Positions 1-6,200 of a DNA stretch of 7,816 bases are shown in pieces. Location: positions 1 through 7,816 of the forward strand of contig CALPMR020000139.1 of NCBI GenBank assembly GCA_943324725.2. The letters are read 5' to 3'. Under the pieces are notes generated by a model that was not told the origin of the DNA, made no database searches, and saw only the letters and a list, made by a program, of their open reading frames with translations. Position 1 is the stretch's first letter. The number at the start of each line of letters is the position of its first letter. Both the position numbers and the translations under genes were made by a program. The stretch is from Bordetella parapertussis. Lineage in GTDB: Bacteria; Cyanobacteriota; Cyanobacteriia; PCC-6307; Cyanobiaceae.

Positions 1-2
1 CG

Positions 3-296
3 CCGGATCCTGCCAACACCGAACTCACCGCAGCCCTGGCCGAGTTCCGCACGGGCCTGAACAACGAGCTCACCCCCTTCGATCCCCAGGCCAGAGATGC
101 GGCCCTGGTGAGCAAGGCCAACCTCGAACTGGTGGCAGGGGTGCTGGAGGAGCTTGCTCCCAACGCGGGAGCATCCTTCCTGAACTTTGTCGAGTCCAAG
201 TCTCCTGGGTACGAACAACTGCCGGTGAATCTGGTCACCACCTTTGGCGATGCCCCCAGCAGCGCCGTGGTCGCTGATGCATTGCAGAACGGCCAG
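3..296 (+). other. Helical N-terminal segment of the visible protein, no family recognised
   Basis: Residues 1-98 are rich in Ala, Leu, Glu and Asn and look mostly alpha-helical, unlike the beta-rich, Gly/Asp-rich modules that follow. No signal peptide or membrane helix is visible, but the true N-terminus lies upstream of the window. I do not recognise a family. It may be a linker or the end of a larger upstream domain. Confidence 0.4.
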
Positions 297-3200
297 GCCG
301 TCCAGGTGCTGCTGCCGGGCCAACGGCTGAAGCCAGGCGACTACCTGCTCTCGCCTAATGGTCGCTTTATGGCCTTGATGCAGCCCGACGGCAATTTTGT
401 GGTGCAAACCCTCAATGCCGATGGTGTGCGCTGGGATGTGTCGTTCTCCCTCAACGACTACGAAGACGCGAGATACAAAAGACCGGTGGCCAATCCGACC
501 GATTCCTCGGTGGTGCTCGGCAGCACAACGGGCACCAGCCTGGAGATCCGCAATGGCGCCCTCACCTTTGTCAATGATCGTTTCCGAGCTAGCGATGGCT
601 CCAATGCCATTGCCTTGGCTAGCGGCTTCTATGTGCGAGGCGGCAACGGCAGGACTGTGACCACCCGTGCACTTCCCGCCAACACCAGCTTCCAGCAGCT
701 CAGCCTCAATAACAGCGGCGTGCTGGAGGCCAAAGCAACGGATGGCACCATCCTGTTCAGCCATGAGCCTTATTACTCCCTATCCATTATCCAGGAGCCG
801 ATTCCTGCAGCCAAGCTGAACGGCTTGCAAAGGCCCAGCTATGAGCCGCTCAACCTCAGTAACCGGCAGCTGATCCTCAGCGATCGCGATGGTGATGGCT
901 CCAAGGAATTGGTGATCGCTCCCACTAAATCATCGGCCGATCAAGCGTGGTACAGCGTCGAGCTGCTCGACACACCAACTGATGCCAATGCTCCATGGCT
1001 TGCAAAGTCCTTCTTGGCCCCTAGCAGCGAACAAATGCTGTGGGAGAGCCGCACTGGTGGCCTTCAGCCAGAGAATGCCCTTACGGGCGCGAAAGCTGGC
1101 GATGTGCAGCTGCGCAAAATCAATGGCTTTGCCCAAGATTACATATACAGCGGAGATTCTGCTTCGCCAGTACCCGGCAATGCAGTCGAAAGCGGTGGCG
1201 CCTATGGCGTCAACGGCGCCAGCCTCAGTCGCACTATGCTCCACCTCCACACCCCCAACAACAAGAACACATGGGGGGAATACAGCCGCAGGATCGGCGG
1301 CCTGGATCTCAACCAGCGCCTGCAGCAACAGGGCGAATCCTGGGAACTCAAGCTGCCTGCCTACGTGTGGCAGATGAAGAGCAAGGGTGATGGCACACCA
1401 GCAGACCAGGGTGCCGATGAGCTGGTGCTGCACATCGGCAGCGGCGTCGGCGTCCGCGATCGCATCGGCAACACCGACACCAGCCAGATCGGCCTCGATG
1501 GACTAGCCATCAACTTTGACGAATACGACAGCAGCCTGAGGTTGTTCTGGAATGGCAAGTTGATCTGGCAAGCCGGCCCCAACAGCAGCGCCAGCGATCT
1601 GGCCAGGCAGCTGAGCAGCAACGGCAAAACCCTCAGCGAAGCTGATCTGAAAGCCTTCATGCTGCCCGATGGAGGCCTGCATAACAACGCTGGCATTGAT
1701 ACGGGAAAAGAATTGATGAGCCGGTTGGGCGGATGGTTCAACAATTTGATGTCGTCTGGCCTCTATCTGCGCTATCAAAAAGCCGATCAACCTTTTACAG
1801 AAAACGGCACTACCTATCAGGGTCGCCTGATCATGGAGGCAGCCAATGCCATGCGCTATCTCCCTTATGAGTATGGGTTCTTCAGCGACACAACCAGGCT
1901 CAATGCCATCAACAAAGGCCTGCAGATTGCCATCCCCATTGAGCAGCCTCTGAGCCTCAGCGGCTCCGATGTGGTGCTCAATGCCTATGCCCGCAGTGGC
2001 GGCTGGCCCGGCGTGCATGCCCTGGCCGGCATCGAGTTCAACACCGACAAACCCCTGGAGGGCGCGAATCTCGATCGCCTGATCAGCGTTGGCGATCTCA
2101 ACGCCGATGGCTACGAAGACTTGGTGGGCATCGGCAGCCTCGCCACAGGCTGGAACTACGACTACAAGCTCGACCTGCCCGACAACAACCTCACCGAGCG
2201 CGGCAGCAGCAGCGACAGGTCAGAGGAAAACAGCTTCACCCTCAACAAGGGGGCCAACGGGGAAGCCATCACCCGCTCCACCCTGATTGCTCCAGTGATC
2301 CTGTGGGGCGGCAGCGGCGCGATCAATCTCGACCAGCTCACGCCGATTGTTCGCGGCAGTGATGCTAGCTACACCCACACCAGTGCAGGTGGCCTTGCCG
2401 CACTCGACAACTTCTCATCGGCCAACAACGTGATGGTTGCCCCGATGGGCGACATGAATGGCGATGGCTTCGATGACATCGCCATCAGCGATATTGAGCT
2501 TGGTCTCACTTATATCCTTCATGGCGGCACCGGCCTGCAATCGGCCAGAAGCTATCTGAATCGTTTCGGCGCCTTCTTCCCAGAAACCCGCGCCAAAGAT
2601 GCGCCCAATGCATCCCCCGACATCTACCTGGCGTCGAATGACAAGGGATTCGGCGCACCCAACAGTTCCACTGCAGCACCAATCGCTTGGTTCGAAGGAA
2701 TCAATCTCGAGCGCTCCTCGCAAGATACGGCAGCGGCTCGCCCAGCCTTTGCTGGCGTGCAAGTCACCAAAATCAGCGGGATTCCCGGTCAACAATTGGC
2801 CAACCTTACCGGCGGATCCGACTTTTCCGGAGACGGCATCAATGATCTCTTCCTCACTTCGCAAACTAAATACGACGCCAGTAAAGAGCTTTCACTCCAG
2901 GATCCAAGCCGGTTTGTGATCTTTGGAGGCGACAACACCCGTTCGTTCACCCATGTGGGCACGACCAATTCCGACAGCATCAAAGGCACTCCCGCCAATG
3001 ATGTGATCCTCACCATGGCTGGCAACGACATCGTTCAAGGGCTAGGCGGCATGGATGCCATCTCCACGGGCCCCGGTGATGACCAGATCGTCCTTGCCGA
3101 CGACCAATTCCGTCGCATTGATGGCGGCAGCGACGTCGACACCCTGATCATGCAGGGACAACGCAGCCAGGCCTGGGATTTCACCAAACTTGCTAGCGCC

Positions 3201-6200
3201 GGCCGTATCCGCAACATCGAGCAGATCGTTGCCACCGATTTCGGCGCCAACCAGCTCACCTTGAACGCTCGCGCCGCTGCCGCCATCACGAGTGGCGGCG
3301 GCACGCTGATCTTCGATGGAGATCTACAGACCGAAAAGCCAGCGGTGGTGCTGGTGAGAGCCCTCAACGCCAGGCTGCAGACGCTCGATCCCGTTTCAGC
3401 GGAATACGACGCTTTACTTGATGTGGCCACCCGCTACAGCGGCTTCAGCTTCGGCCTCTCCGACTTGAGCATGCTGCCCGTGGTGGTGCGTGATGTGCAG
3501 CGGGATCTGGTCTTCGACCACCTGCGCTCCCTCACCAACCAAACCAACCAACGTCCCCTCGCCGATCTGCTCGACCGGCTCAATGCCATCGACACCGACC
3601 GCAAACTCGGCCTGGGGCTCGATTTGCTCACGGTGTATGCCCAGCGGCTGGCCTTCACCCCCGCATCGGCCCTCGCCGCCTACGAGGCCTGGCTGGCGGA
3701 TCTGCCGGCAGCCCTTCCCGACACCTTTGCCCTGCTGAGTGCGCAGCAGAAAACCGATCTGACCGCCCTGCCACAGGCCTGGCGCAACACCTACTCCGCC
3801 TACTTCCCCACAGCCGGCGAACCTGTTCCAGCCGTTCTGGCCTTCGAGGGCCTGCTCAACAGCACCGCCAACCCTGCTTCAACGGCAGCCGAGGCCTACA
3901 GCCAGTGGCTGGCCGGGGGCGCCGCCTCCACCTACAACCTGCCCGCCTCCAGCGACAGCCGCCAGGTGGAACTGCTGCGGTTGCTTCAGAGCCTCGACGC
4001 CCTAGCCCCGGCCCTGATTGAGGAGGTGATTAGCAGCTTCGACAGCGTGCGGCTCAGTACTGAGTTCAGCCTGGCCAACGCCGACCTACCGGCCGGCAGC
4101 GAAGCGTTCAGTGAATACGTTGCCGCCGGCGGCAGCGTGCGGCTGCTGATCCCCGAATGGATGGCGGTGGTCATCGACCCCAGCGTTCCCACCGAACTGA
4201 TCCCCACCCCACCCACCAAATCAAGCAGCAGCTCGGCCGCAGGCCCCAACACCAATCTCGAAGCGCCGCTGATCAGCACCTCCGCTCCCTCCACAGAAGC
4301 TCGCACTTCAACGCGTGCCGACCTGCGGATCTCTGTTGGGGAATCGCACCCCAGCAGCGACGGCAGAGCCTTGGAGTTCATCCTCACTCGCAGCGGCCAT
4401 CTGAGCGAAACCAGCCGAGTTCAGGTCAACACCGAAGGCTATGTGGCCGACTTGGTCGCCAGTGTGCAGGGCCAGGTGGTGTTTGCCCCTGGGGTCGTGA
4501 GTCAGACAGTACTGATCCCACTGATGGCAAACCTGCCCCAGGAACAACAGGCGCTAGATCCATATGCGGTGGAGAGTGTCCGCAATGTGAGCGTGCGCCT
4601 CAACCTGTTGCCAGATGGCAGCAGTGGCCCCCGCATCACCTCGGTGGTGGGCCTAAACGCCATTAATGCATTCACCCCAGAACTGCCGAACCCATCTCGG
4701 CCGCTCACCGCTGCCCAACTCAATCCGACCACATTGTTTGAGCGCAACGTTGCCCTGCAATTCCCCACCGCGCTTTGGCTTACTGCCATCGCCAACGGAC
4801 CTGAGGAGCCAATCCAGTTCGGTTTCGACAACCCCCAGGGCCAACAAATAAATGATGTGCGACTTGTTGATCGCATCAGCGGCGACTTGGTGTCGCTATT
4901 TGATGCCGCCAACATCGGCACAGCTGTGATCTATGGCGACAGCGACGATTCACCCTCCACCGATCTCTTCTTCTCGGTAGAGGATGGCGGTCGCTTTGAT
5001 CAAGATGGTTTAACCGACAGCCAGATCACCCTGGCGGCGGCAGGCGCCCTTGCCTCTCCCGGTTCGCTGCTAGTCGGTGATCGGGTGTTGCGCGCCCCAA
5101 GCACCAGCGGCATGAACCTGCTTCTAACTCCTCCAGTGGAGCGATTAAGCGGATCCCTCGCCGCCTACGACGAATTGCTGCTCATCGCCGCCGACGACAT
5201 CACAGGTGCGATTGCATCGGCCGACGGCAGCCAGCTCAGCGCCGCCGCTGGAGACGCCTACCTTCAGGCTCTGATCAACCGCATGGCCAGTGCTCCTGAT
5301 GGGGTGCGGCGGATTGCGCTCAATCGCGGCTCCGCAATCACCAGCCTCCAGCTGGTCAATGACACGAACTACGTGGCGGTGCTCTCCAAAGCATCCCAGG
5401 GCCTCTTGCCCAGCGTGGCGGATCTGCGCCTGCCATCCCTGAGCGATACAAGCGGAACCAGCAGCCGGGCCATCGGCAACTACCAACTGCAACTGGACAA
5501 CCAACGCCTCAGCTTCCAGCTCACCAGCCCCTACTACGTAGTGCCTGGCGTGGAAGGCAAGACAATCGCCCTCACCACCCAGTTCCGCGCCCCCAGCGGC
5601 AGCCCGGTGAGCAGTTTTCACATGGCATGGCTGCGAGTCAGCGAGGTGAACGGCGATCTGATGCCCCTGCTGGCCTCAAACGATCTCAGCGATCGCCTGA
5701 TCACCGTGCCCACTGATGGAGTGGTGGAACTGATGGGTGGCGACATCCTGATGCCACTGATCTTCCAGGACATCGATCCCAGCCGTTGGGCAGCCCTGCC
5801 GGCAAGTGAGCGGCTACTACAGGGGCAGCAAGCCTCGGGCACCTGGCGGGTCGACATTCCCGACCCCAGCATCAATCCCAAGCCGCTGCTGCAGCGCACG
5901 CAGGCCAACGCCTACCAGTTTGGGATCGACGGCACTCTTGTCGTGCGCTATGGAGCCGAACTCCAGGCCAGCCTCATCTCCGGCGAGCGGGTGCTCGGCA
6001 CCACCGGCAACGACCAGTTCCGAGATCCCGACAACAGCCTGGGACTCACCTTCGTGGAAAACCTGATCGTCAGCGGCGCTGGCAACGACGAAGTTGTCGC
6101 TCGCAACCCCGGCGCCAGCTCCGACAACGTGGTGCTCACCGGTGCTGATGATGACCTGGTAACCACAACATTCCGCGACATCGTGTATGCCGGCAGCGGT

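Larger units (their letters stand above)
870..2940 (+). other. FG-GAP / integrin-alpha-type beta-propeller repeats with calcium loops
   Basis: Four DxDxDG-type calcium loops are readable: SDRDGDGSKELVIA (293-306), GDLNADGYEDLVGIG (697-711), GDMNGDGFDDIAISD (816-830) and SDFSGDGINDLFLT (939-952). The last three are each followed by the hydrophobic-Gly-Gly strand typical of FG-GAP blades: VILWGGSG (765-772), YILHGGTG (837-844) and FVIFGGDN (971-978). Spacing between the last three loops is about 120 residues, longer than the roughly 60 usual per blade, so degenerate blades probably lie between them. The first loop stands about 400 residues upstream, on the other side of the putative L-type lectin. 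This fold commonly mediates calcium-dependent adhesion or ligand binding outside the cell. The repeat identity is well supported; the number of blades is not. Confidence 0.75.

Noticed and set aside
930..1433. Minus-strand open frame of 167 codons
   Set aside because: It lies wholly opposite the strongly supported giant gene. Its translation shows no domain, and GC-rich genes commonly leave open antisense frames.
1503..2018. Minus-strand open frame of 171 codons
   Set aside because: It is an antisense shadow of the region encoding the possible L-type lectin; no recognisable protein family.
2958..3158. Short tandem DNA repeats over the RTX module, considered as a repeat or CRISPR-like array
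   Set aside because: The repetition is at the protein level and degenerate; the DNA units are not identical and have no spacer pattern.
4157..4666. Plus-strand open frame of 169 codons in another frame
   Set aside because: It overlaps the Calx-beta-coding region out of frame; its product is rich in His, Arg, Gln and Pro as expected from shifted reading of this DNA.
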